A stretch of DNA of 37,598 bases from contig PXRE01000006.1 of NCBI GenBank assembly GCA_003021085.1, forward strand, positions 240,458 through 278,055, given 5' to 3'. How positions within the stretch are numbered: position 1 is the first letter of the stretch; each line of letters starts with the position of its first letter. This document shows, piece by piece, positions 7,671 through 15,494 of the stretch. Below the pieces are notes generated by a model. The model searched no databases. It saw nothing but the letters and a program-made list of their open reading frames with translations, and was not told the origin of the DNA. The translations under genes were made by a program, and so were the position numbers. Origin of the DNA: Halobacteriales archaeon QS_1_68_20 (GTDB lineage Archaea; Halobacteriota; Halobacteria; Halobacteriales; PXRE01).

Positions 7671-10600
7671 TTACTCGGCGGCGTCCGGGCTCGGGTCCTC
7701 GCTCCGGTCGACGTCCTGGCCCTTGATCTGTTCGCGAGCGTCCTCGGGCCCGAACAGCCGGGTCCAGATGACGAGCAGGCTGGGCAACACCAGGACCGCC
7801 GCCAGGAACGCGTAGACGATGGTCAGCCCGGTGATGAGCCCGAACTGCTGGAGCGGCGGCAGGATGGCCACCAGCAGGACGCCGAACCCGCCGACGGTGG
7901 TCGCGGCGCTCCCCAGCAGCGCCCCGCCGGTACCCGTGACGGCGGTCCGCATCGCCGTCCAGACGGAGTCGTGGCGCGGCAACTCCTGGTTGTACCGCTC
8001 GCTGATGTGGATGCTGTAGGCGACCCCGAGCCCGATGGTGAGGCTGGTGATCATCCCCGTCATGACGTTGAACGGGACCCCCAGCAGGTACATCGTGCCG
8101 AGGATCCAGCTGACGGTCAACACCACCGGCAACAGCGTCACCAGCCCGAGGGTGGCGCTGCCGTGGGTGAACCGGTAGACGATCATCAGGAACGCCACGA
8201 CGGCGACCAGCGACACGAGCAGGCTCTCGATGACCGTGTCCAGCAACTGGCCCTGGACGATGTCGTTCAGGATGACGTTACCCGTCGCGGTGGCCGTCAG
8301 GCCGTCGCCGTCGACGGTGGCGGCGACGTCGCGCATTTGCTCGGTGACCGCCGAGCCGTCGGCGCCGCCCTGGACGCCGACGACCATCCGGAGCGCGACG
8401 TACTCGCCGTCGTCGGTCCGGTGGACGAACTCGGCCGCGCGGTCGGGCGCGACCCGGAACAGTTCGTCGTAGACCGCCTCGACGTTCTGGTCGGGAACGC
8501 CGTCGCCGTCGGTGTCGGCGGCTTCGAACGTCTGGGCGAAGGACTCGTTGGCCGCCGCCACGTCGTTCATGAAGGTCAGCGGACTCCTGATCGCGGGGTC
8601 CCCGTTGGCGAGGTACTGGGTGACCGACTTCTCTGCGGCGGCCGACTGGGCGGCGTCCAGCCGCTGTAACGCGTCGTCGCTCGTTACGTCGCCCTCGACC
8701 AGGATCTGCGCCTGGGTGTCCTCGCGGACGAAGTTCTCGTTGACGTACTGCAGGTGGGACTTGACGGTGTACTCGCCGGGCTGGATGCTCTCGGGGAGCC
8801 GTTCGGTCCACTCCGGCGGGTCCTCGGCCAGGAAGTCCTCCTGGGCGAATGAGGTGTCGACCTGCGTGGCGCCGTAGACGCCGCCGGCACTCACCGCCAG
8901 CACGAGCAGGACGACGACCATCGGCGCCCGCCGGGCACCGATCGCACCGATTGACAGCGCCCGGCTGAACGCGCCGCCGCCGGTACCGAACGCCCGGCGC
9001 TGGCGGTCCAGGCCCCAGCGGGCGAGCAGTTCGTCGATGTGGACCTTCAGCGCCGGCGTCAGCACGCCGAACACCAGCAACGCCGCGACGATGCCGAACG
9101 AACTGACGACGCCGAACTGGCGGATCGGTTCGACGGGACTGATGAGGTTCGACAGGAACCCGATGATCGTCGTGGCCGTCACCCACACCAGTGCGAGGCC
9201 GACGCCCGAGAGCGCCACCCGCATGGAGTACCGCGAACTACCGGCCTCCTCACCGTACTCGCTGGCCGTCCGACCGGACTCGCCGCCGGTTGCGGATTCG
9301 CCGTCGACGTCCGAGAGGGTCGCGTGATCGCCCTCGTCGTCCAGCGCCGCGCGCTCCTCGCGGTGGCGCATGAAGACGTGGATGGCGTAGTCGATGCTGA
9401 GGCCGATCAGCAGGACCGGGACCGCGACGAACAGCTGGTTGAAGTTGATGCCGGCCCAGCCCATGAAGCCGAACGTCCAGACGAGCACGATGGCGATGCC
9501 GACGACGCCCAGCAGGATGTCCACGGGGTCCCGGTAGGCGATGGTCAGCGTCAGCAGGACGAACAGCAACGCCATCGGGGCGACCATCCGGAGACTGTCG
9601 GTCATCGAGGAGTCGATCTCGTCGGAGACGACGCCGGTGCCGAAGACGGCGTAGTCGAGACCGCTCCCGCCGTCGCCGACGTCCTTCATCGCTAGCTGGG
9701 CGTCGATGACCTCCTGTTCGACGGCGTTGGGATTGGCGGCCGACGACTGCTGGTTGACGATCAGCACCGTCGCGTTCGCGCTCGTCTCACCGGGTTCGTA
9801 GCTGGTCGGCATCAGCGCCAGCACGTCGTCGGCGTCCTCGCCCAGCACCGTCGAGACGATGGCCTCGACCTCCGAGTCGTTCATCGAGCGCAGCTGCTCG
9901 ATCTGTTCGTCCAGGGTCGCATCGGAGGCGTTCTCCAGGGCAGCCTGCTTGTCCTCGACGGTCTCGCCGAGTTCCGCCACGCGCTCGCCCTCGCGTTCGA
10001 GCGCCTGCGAGCGCTCCGCGAGCGCCTCGTACTCCTCGGCGAGGACGCCCTCGGTACCGAGGCGGTACGCCTCCTCGATTTCCTGCTGACGCTCGGCCTC
10101 GCGGACCTGCTTGGCGGCCTCCCGGAAGGTGGCGAAGTCCTCGTCGTCCAGTTCGACGGAGGTGTTCGCGCGGACCTCCTCGAACTGCGCCTCGACGCTG
10201 GCGTCCGGGTTCGCCCGCAACACGTCCAGCGCCGCCTGCAGGTCGTCGGCGGTAGCGTTCAGTTCACGACCGCGCTGTTCGACCGCCGTCTCGTTGTCCT
10301 CGAAGTCCGATTTTGCCGACTCGAACTCCTCGACCGCCGCCTGCAGTTCCTGGGCTCGCTCCTGCGTGATCGCGGCCGTGGCGACGGCGTTCGGGACGCC
10401 GACGGTCGAGTCCTCGCCGGTGAGGGTCCCGCGAATCTGCTCGTCCTGCCGGAGGTTCTGCTGGTACTCCAGCATCGCGATCAGCGACTCGCGGGACAGC
10501 ACGTCGTCGCCGCGGACGACGATCTGTACCGTCGTCGTGTTGGCCGTCCCGGCGAAGTTCTGGTCGACGTAGTCGAGTTTCTCGGCCTCGACCGTGTCGG

Positions 10601-10778
10601 ACTGGAACTGGTCCAGCGACGACGCCTGGTCGACCATCGGTGCGCCCGCGCCGATCACGGCCGTCAGCGCCAGCATTACGACGATGGCGATCCGACTGTG
10701 CGACAGTACTGCGTCGACGAACCGACGGAACCGGCTCACGACGACCACCTCGTCACTCCGGTCCGCGTTACTCCCCAC
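7671..10778 (-). CDS. RND-superfamily (MMPL-type) exporter
   Basis: 1035-aa membrane transporter with GTG start. It has the duplicated RND layout: TM1 at about 30-50, a large extracytoplasmic loop to about 395, five TMs including LLIGLSIDYAIHVFMRHREE (D463 in the GxxxDY motif), a loop with an acidic low-complexity cytoplasmic segment (about 475-520), then a second half with its own TM, outer loop and TM group holding GLGVAYSIHISERY. The first outer loop has a long heptad-like coiled coil at about 135-300 (repeated Glu/Gln/Arg/Ala), longer than in typical bacterial MMPL proteins. Transport is expected to be proton- or ion-driven export of lipids, drugs or other hydrophobic compounds; the substrate is unknown. 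It is divergent from the TetR gene and shares an operator-like inverted repeat with it. Confidence 0.93.
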   Translation of the reverse strand: MGSNADRSDEVVVVSRFRRFVDAVLSHSRIAIVVMLALTAVIGAGAPMVDQASSLDQFQSDTVEAEKLDYVDQNFAGTANTTTVQIVVRGDDVLSRESLIAMLEYQQNLRQDEQIRGTLTGEDSTVGVPNAVATAAITQERAQELQAAVEEFESAKSDFEDNETAVEQRGRELNATADDLQAALDVLRANPDASVEAQFEEVRANTSVELDDEDFATFREAAKQVREAERQQEIEEAYRLGTEGVLAEEYEALAERSQALEREGERVAELGETVEDKQAALENASDATLDEQIEQLRSMNDSEVEAIVSTVLGEDADDVLALMPTSYEPGETSANATVLIVNQQSSAANPNAVEQEVIDAQLAMKDVGDGGSGLDYAVFGTGVVSDEIDSSMTDSLRMVAPMALLFVLLTLTIAYRDPVDILLGVVGIAIVLVWTFGFMGWAGINFNQLFVAVPVLLIGLSIDYAIHVFMRHREERAALDDEGDHATLSDVDGESATGGESGRTASEYGEEAGSSRYSMRVALSGVGLALVWVTATTIIGFLSNLISPVEPIRQFGVVSSFGIVAALLVFGVLTPALKVHIDELLARWGLDRQRRAFGTGGGAFSRALSIGAIGARRAPMVVVLLVLAVSAGGVYGATQVDTSFAQEDFLAEDPPEWTERLPESIQPGEYTVKSHLQYVNENFVREDTQAQILVEGDVTSDDALQRLDAAQSAAAEKSVTQYLANGDPAIRSPLTFMNDVAAANESFAQTFEAADTDGDGVPDQNVEAVYDELFRVAPDRAAEFVHRTDDGEYVALRMVVGVQGGADGSAVTEQMRDVAATVDGDGLTATATGNVILNDIVQGQLLDTVIESLLVSLVAVVAFLMIVYRFTHGSATLGLVTLLPVVLTVSWILGTMYLLGVPFNVMTGMITSLTIGLGVAYSIHISERYNQELPRHDSVWTAMRTAVTGTGGALLGSAATTVGGFGVLLVAILPPLQQFGLITGLTIVYAFLAAVLVLPSLLVIWTRLFGPEDAREQIKGQDVDRSEDPSPDAAE

Positions 10779-10825
10779 ATCTCTGGGCGGTGGGAGTCGC
10801 CCCCGACACTTAACGCCGCCGATAC

Positions 10826-10839
10826 TGAATGACCGTTCA
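10826..10839. promoter_or_regulatory. Candidate TetR operator
   Basis: Inverted repeat TGAA-nnnnnn-TTCA (TGAATGACCGTTCA; 10 of 14 positions symmetric) in the 122-bp gap between the divergent RND exporter and TetR genes. This spacing and position are typical of TetR-family operators. It lies next to an AT-rich patch (ttcaatta) that could be part of the regulator's own promoter. Binding by the neighbouring regulator is inference. Confidence 0.6.
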
Positions 10840-10900
10840 ATTAGTTCGGACCGAGTCGGTTGCGAAACCTCCTTGAGTTAGGGGCCGAACGTTGAAACCG

Positions 10901-11503
10901 ATGACCGACTGGCCCGGCGAGCCATCGACGACGCGCGAGGAGATGATGCTTGCGACCTACCGGGCACTGTGCGAGTACGGCTACGCGGAGACGTCGATCC
11001 AGCGCATCGCCGACGAGTTCGACAAGAGCAAGTCGCTCCTGTACTACCACTACGAGGACAAGGAGGCCCTGCTGGCGGACTTCCTGCGGTTCCTGCTTGA
11101 ACAACTGCGGACCGGCCTGGAGTCGATTCCCGACGACGACCCCACGGAGGCGATGGAGCGCATCCTGGACGCGCTGTTGCCCGCGCCCATGGAAGACGAG
11201 GAGTTCCAGTTCCGCAAGGCGCTGGTCGAAATCCGCTCGCAGGCGCCGTACAACGACGTCTACCGCGAGCAGGTCGCACGGTCCGACGAGACGATCAGGG
11301 CAGGCCTGGCGGCCACGCTGGAACGCGGCATCGAGGACGGCGTCTTCCACCCCGTCGACCCCGAGCGCACCGCGACGTTCATCTACACCTCGATGGTCGG
11401 GGCCACCCACCGCGCCGTCTCGCTCGACGACCCGGACCAGGTCGTCCGCGACCGCGAGATGCTCGACGACTACCTGCGGGAGTCGGTGTACCGCGAGGAG
11501 TGA
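10901..11503 (+). CDS. TetR/AcrR-family transcriptional regulator
   Basis: 200 aa from ATG 10901 (an in-frame TTG at 10892 is less likely). The N-terminal HTH covers about residues 10-60: REEMMLATYRALCEYGYAETSIQRIADEF, then KSKSLLYYHYEDKEALLADF, the classic TetR recognition helix and following segment. The C-terminal half is an all-helical ligand-binding and dimerisation domain. It is transcribed away from the RND exporter across a shared intergenic region with an inverted repeat. The likely role is repression of the exporter and of itself, relieved by a pump substrate. This is inferred from family and layout. Confidence 0.93.
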   Translation: MTDWPGEPSTTREEMMLATYRALCEYGYAETSIQRIADEFDKSKSLLYYHYEDKEALLADFLRFLLEQLRTGLESIPDDDPTEAMERILDALLPAPMEDEEFQFRKALVEIRSQAPYNDVYREQVARSDETIRAGLAATLERGIEDGVFHPVDPERTATFIYTSMVGATHRAVSLDDPDQVVRDREMLDDYLRESVYREE

Positions 11504-11670
11504 CGGCGACGAGTGCGGAACCTGCCTGCGGCGCGGCCGAGGACCCAGAGACGGCGACGACCCGAGACGACGGCCGCCACTCGACGATGATCCTGCTTTG
11601 CGCAGGCCGGCGACTTGCCGAGCGCACCGAACCGCGTCGAATTTAACGGCCGACGAACTACGGGGTCGCC

Positions 11671-12306
11671 GTGGAGAACGTCACCGATCGGACGAGCAAC
11701 CCCTTCGGGATGCGCGCGCCGTGCGAGACTCGTTGTAGTAGCGCGACCGGCGCGGTGTACGGCTACGGCGACGCCAACGCCGACTTCCACGTCATCGGCG
11801 ACTACCCGGGCGTCCACGGCTGCCTGGAGACGGGCGTCCCGTTCACGGGGTCGGTGGCGGGCGAACGCCTCCAGTCCGTGCTGCACGAGGTCGGGTTCGC
11901 AGACGGTCCGTACGCCGACGAGCCCGACTACGAGAACCTCTTCACCAGTTACCGGTACATGTGCTGCACGCCCGACGGGGACCCGCCGAGCGACGCCGAC
12001 TACGACCTGCTGGAGCGGTACTTCGACGCGGAGCTGCGGGCGATCAACGCCCATGTCCTGTTGCCCGTCGGCGAACGGGCGACCGACCGAGTCCTGTGGT
12101 CGTACACGACGCTGTCGCACAAGGTCGACGGCGACCCGGGGTCGCTCCACGCCACCGAACGCCGGGGCCGCGGGTTCATGGTGATTCCGATCGTGGACCC
12201 CGCCGAGTGGGACGACGCCCACAGGGCGGCGCTGGTCGGGAAACTGGAGGACGTCCTCGCTTCCGACTACCGGCAGACGAAAGGAGTCGCCACGCTGGTC
12301 GGGTAA
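11671..12306 (+). CDS. Uracil-DNA glycosylase superfamily protein
   Basis: 211 aa with GTG start. It resembles family 4/5-type uracil-DNA glycosylases: motif 1 is VIGDYPGVHG (41-50), a variant of the GEAPG motif, followed by TGVPFTGSVAGERL (54-67), the counterpart of G(x)PF(x)G(x)(x)G. The segment YRYMCCTPDGDPPS...AELRAINAHVLLPVGERAT (95-138) matches the cluster-binding and central strand of Fe-S UDGs. Cysteines at 18, 22, 98 and 99 could hold a 4Fe-4S cluster, but the spacing (CX3C plus adjacent CC) is not the standard one, and Cys51 is an alternative. It probably removes uracil or another damaged base. Downstream it converges on the TatD-like gene with no gap. Confidence 0.85.
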   Translation: MENVTDRTSNPFGMRAPCETRCSSATGAVYGYGDANADFHVIGDYPGVHGCLETGVPFTGSVAGERLQSVLHEVGFADGPYADEPDYENLFTSYRYMCCTPDGDPPSDADYDLLERYFDAELRAINAHVLLPVGERATDRVLWSYTTLSHKVDGDPGSLHATERRGRGFMVIPIVDPAEWDDAHRAALVGKLEDVLASDYRQTKGVATLVG

Positions 12307-13158
12307 CTACTCCAGCGTCGCGCGCGTGTCGATGCCGTACACCGCCGACGGCGTCTCGACGTGGGCCGTCTGGACCGCGTCCTCGTAGCCTTCTCGCAGG
12401 AGCCACTTCGTCCGCCGCGGGACGGTCTTCGGTCCCATGACGGCGCCCGGCCGGTCGGGGTCGTCCACGAAGTCGGTCTCCATGAGAAACGGTTCGCCGG
12501 ACTCCGCCGCGACCTCCAGGCGGTCCTTCTCGCTCATCACGCTGGGGGTCGGCCCCTGGATGCGCCCGGCGGCGTAGTGCTTGACCACCTGGCGACGGGG
12601 GAGGCCGGCCTCCTCGGCCCACTCTGTGACCTCCTCGAAGTCCTCGCCGCCCTCGGTGTGCAACTGCACGGCCACGCCGGTCTCTGCGCCGAGTTCGAAC
12701 GCCCGGCGCATCACCGCGTTCGACGCCGCCCACACGTCTTCGTCGACGTCGTAGTGGGGTCGGCCGGACTTCAGCGCGATTGCAGGGCCGTCGGCGGCGT
12801 ACTCCGCGGCGACCGCCAGGCCGTCCTGCATCAGGTCGCGGGCCGCCTCGGCAGTGAAGCCGCGCTCGTCGACCAGCCTGGAGATGAGCGTCGGGTGGAC
12901 GCCCAGCACGGGCCAGGCCCGGCCGTCCAGGACCCCCCTGGCCGCCTCGACGACTTCGATAGTCCGCTCGAAGACGGCGCGGAAGTCCTCGCCCGTCTCG
13001 GCCTCGACGCCGAGGTGCCAGGAGGGCTTGTTCACGACCAGCAGGTGGGTCCCGCCGCTACGTGCGAAGTCTTTCACGGCCTCGATGCCGCGTCCCCGGT
13101 CGGGGTCGAGGTGGAGGTGGTCGTCCAGCACCGGGCCGTCGAGTTCGACGTCGCTCAC
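12307..13158 (-). CDS. TatD-like TIM-barrel metal-dependent hydrolase
   Basis: 283 aa from GTG 13158; the frame is open to a TTG at 13185, but the GTG sits directly before the first beta strand. Metal-ligand candidates follow the amidohydrolase/TatD order: DHLHLD (H14, H16), ALKSG (K130), QLHTEG (H167), VVKHYA (H194) and METDF (D229). In classical TatD nucleases the second position is Glu in GEIGLD; here it is Lys, as in the bridging lysine of phosphotriesterase-like enzymes. It lies 31 bp after the NYN-domain gene on the same strand, so the two may form an operon. The substrate is unknown. Confidence 0.85.
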   Translation of the reverse strand: MSDVELDGPVLDDHLHLDPDRGRGIEAVKDFARSGGTHLLVVNKPSWHLGVEAETGEDFRAVFERTIEVVEAARGVLDGRAWPVLGVHPTLISRLVDERGFTAEAARDLMQDGLAVAAEYAADGPAIALKSGRPHYDVDEDVWAASNAVMRRAFELGAETGVAVQLHTEGGEDFEEVTEWAEEAGLPRRQVVKHYAAGRIQGPTPSVMSEKDRLEVAAESGEPFLMETDFVDDPDRPGAVMGPKTVPRRTKWLLREGYEDAVQTAHVETPSAVYGIDTRATLE

Positions 13159-13189
13159 GTTCCCCAGTCGGCGGTCGGCCCCCAAAACG

Positions 13190-13651
13190 CTACTGTTCCG
13201 TCAGGACGACGGCGTCGTGGGCAGCGTTCCGGAGGGCGTCCGAGCGGCCGTGTTCGCCGGGCGCGATGGCCAGCGTGCAGACGCCGTTTCTCGCGGCCGC
13301 CTCCAGCAGCGGCTTGAAGTCGGTGTCCCGGGAGGCGACCGCCAGCACGTCCAGGTCACCGTCGGCTACCAGTTCCGTCCCGTCGATGGCCAGTTTCACG
13401 TCGACGTCGCCGCTGGTGACGACCACCTCGAACCCGCGGGCCTCCGCGGCCTGGATCAGTCCCGGCGTCGCGTGCTCGTCCAGGTACAACCGTTTGGCGA
13501 CGAGTTGCCCCGCCCGTTCCGCGCTGGCCCGCACGTCGTCCAGGTCGACGTCGAACTCCCCCCGGAGGACGTTCGGCCCGTCGACGAGGACCGCGACCCG
13601 GTCGGGACGCTCGCGGTCGCCGCCGAACCGGTCGAGGACCCGCCTGAGCAT
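13190..13651 (-). CDS. NYN-domain (PIN-like) putative ribonuclease
   Basis: 153 aa from ATG 13651; the open frame extends to 13750 but the extra N-terminus is unlike the rest. The NYN fold is recognisable: VAVLVDGPNVLRG (first Asp of the acidic centre), GFEVVVTSGDVDVKLAIDG and VLAVASRDTDFKPLLEAAARNG, which carries the DxDF acidic motif. The fold supplies three or four acidic residues for metal-dependent RNA cleavage. It precedes the TatD-like gene on the same strand. The specific RNA target is unknown. Confidence 0.88.
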   Translation of the reverse strand: MLRRVLDRFGGDRERPDRVAVLVDGPNVLRGEFDVDLDDVRASAERAGQLVAKRLYLDEHATPGLIQAAEARGFEVVVTSGDVDVKLAIDGTELVADGDLDVLAVASRDTDFKPLLEAAARNGVCTLAIAPGEHGRSDALRNAAHDAVVLTEQ

Positions 13652-13724
13652 ACCCAGGGGTCGTGGGCGGCCCACAAAAGCCGCCCGGTCCGGGGACGCC
13701 CGCCGGTCGGCCGTCGGCACGATG

Positions 13725-13754
13725 TACAATTTATAATCTATTAGATACAATTTA
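13725..13754. promoter_or_regulatory. Direct repeat in protease promoter region
   Basis: TACAATTTA occurs at 13725-13733 and 13746-13754, spaced 21 bp start to start, about two helical turns. Between them lies ATCTA-t-TAGAT. The block sits in a short AT-rich gap upstream of the first halolysin and contains its probable TATA element. Confidence 0.4.
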
Positions 13755-13784
13755 CTACCCTGAAACCGAACTTAGTTTTGTGCC

Positions 13785-15353
13785 ATGAGTGGACGGAACG
13801 AAGCTATGGACCGGCGGAGCGTACTGAAACTGGCGGGGTCGACGTTCGGACTCGTCGCCGCGGGCGGCGTGGCGGCGGCGACGCCTGGCCGTAACCCGGG
13901 GCCGAACGAAGACGAGATCCTCGTCGGCGTCTCGGCGGGCGCGGGCCGCCCTGCCGACTTCGTCGGCGACCACCTCCCGGCGGAGGCGAACCTCGTCCAC
14001 GGCAACGAGACGCTCCGGTACGTCGCGGTGGCGTTCGGCGGCAACGACCACGCGAGAGAGCGCTTCCTGGCCGCGCTCGACGGAGACAGGCGGGTCAAGT
14101 ACGCCGAACCCAACGGGACGCTCCACGCGCAGTACACGCCGGACGACCCCCGCTTCTCGGACCAGTACGTCCCCCAGCAGACGAACGCGGACGCCGCCTG
14201 GGACACGACCCTGGGCGATACCTCGGTGACCGTCGCCGTCGTCGACAACGGGGTCCAGTACGACCACGAGGACCTCTCCAGCCAGTTCGGCACTGACGAG
14301 GGCTACGACTTCGCAGACGGCGACTCCGACCCCTATCCGGACGACCTGTCCATCGAGACCCACGGCACCAACGTCGCCGGGATCGCGTCGGCGACCACCG
14401 ACAACGGCACCGGCCTCGCGGGGATCAGCAACTCCCGGTTGCTCTCCGCGCGTGCGCTGGACGAGAACGGGGCCGGGTCGCTCTCGGACGTGGCAGACGC
14501 CATCACCTGGGCCGCCGACCAGGGTGCGGACGTGATCAACCTCTCGCTGGGGGCGTCCAGCGGTTCCTCGACGCTGAAGAACGCCGTGGAGTACGCCTAC
14601 GACCAGGGGTCGTACCTGGTCGGGTCCGCCGGCGGGAACGGCCCCTGCGACGGGGACTGCGTCGCCTACCCCGCGAAGTACGATGAGGTCGTCGCGGTGT
14701 CGGCGGTCGACGACGACGGGAACCTGGCGAGTTTCTCCTCGACGGGGTCCTCGGTCGAACTGACCGCTCCCGGCGTCGACGTGCGGACGACGACCACGAC
14801 GCCCAACGGCGATTACTCGGGACCGCTATCCGGGACCTCCTTCGCCGCGGCGGCCGTCTCCGGCGTCGCCGGCCTGGCGCTGGCCCGCTGGGACGTCGAC
14901 AACGTCACCCTGCGGGAGCACCTGAACGCGACGGCCCGTGACGTGGGGCTCTCGTCCGACGAGCAGGGGAACGGCCACGTCGACGCTGGCGCGGCCGTCA
15001 GCACCCACCCCGGCGGCGTCTGCGGTGCTACCTCGACCACCACGACCGCCAGCGACTACCTCGACGGCTACTGGGACAGCGACTGCTGGTACTGGACCTG
15101 GGAGTACAGCGACCCCTGCCAGGTCGTCGTCGAGCTCGACGGTCCCAGCGACGCCGACTTCGACCTGTACGCCAACGAAGGCACGGGGAGTTGTCCGGAC
15201 ACCTCCACCTACACCCACCGCTCGTTCTCGACGAACAGCCAGGAGACCATCACCATCGACGACCCGGACACCTCGGCGCCGCTGTACGTCCTCGTCGACT
15301 CCTGGAGCGGCAGCGGGAGCTACGACCTGACGTTCACCGAGAAAACCACGTAG
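13785..15353 (+). CDS. Halolysin-type subtilisin-like protease, variant motifs
   Basis: 522 aa, exported as a folded zymogen. A Tat signal ([10 protein letters not shown], residues 9-18) is followed by an inhibitor-type propeptide to about residue 115 and then the S8 catalytic domain (about 120-405). The triad is Asp154 in AVVDNG, His193 in THGTNVAG and Ser352 in SGTSFAAA, with oxyanion Asn285 in SAGGNG. Several motifs deviate from consensus: DNG for D(T/S)G, GGN for AGN, and AAA where GTSMATP is usual. The extra Cys pair CDGDC (288-292) may form a disulfide. Residues about 422-520 form a PPC-like beta domain. The paralogue begins 141 bp downstream. An alternative start is ATG 13806. The triad is complete, so activity is possible but may be altered. 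Confidence 0.92.
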   Translation: MSGRNEAMDRRSVLKLAGSTFGLVAAGGVAAATPGRNPGPNEDEILVGVSAGAGRPADFVGDHLPAEANLVHGNETLRYVAVAFGGNDHARERFLAALDGDRRVKYAEPNGTLHAQYTPDDPRFSDQYVPQQTNADAAWDTTLGDTSVTVAVVDNGVQYDHEDLSSQFGTDEGYDFADGDSDPYPDDLSIETHGTNVAGIASATTDNGTGLAGISNSRLLSARALDENGAGSLSDVADAITWAADQGADVINLSLGASSGSSTLKNAVEYAYDQGSYLVGSAGGNGPCDGDCVAYPAKYDEVVAVSAVDDDGNLASFSSTGSSVELTAPGVDVRTTTTTPNGDYSGPLSGTSFAAAAVSGVAGLALARWDVDNVTLREHLNATARDVGLSSDEQGNGHVDAGAAVSTHPGGVCGATSTTTTASDYLDGYWDSDCWYWTWEYSDPCQVVVELDGPSDADFDLYANEGTGSCPDTSTYTHRSFSTNSQETITIDDPDTSAPLYVLVDSWSGSGSYDLTFTEKTT

Positions 15354-15494
15354 TCGAGTCCGCTATCGGTCGGGAAGCGACGACAGCCGGCCTTATTCTT
15401 AGAAAACTCACACTTATATTCAAAACAACTTCTAATATATGTATGACTGTTCCGTAATAATTTAATACCACGTGGTGGTTTTACACGGTGTATC

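Noticed and set aside
13652..13750. N-terminal extension of the NYN-domain protein to 13750
   Set aside because: The extra 33 residues are unlike the family and fall in the AT-rich promoter region; ATG 13651 fits the domain start.
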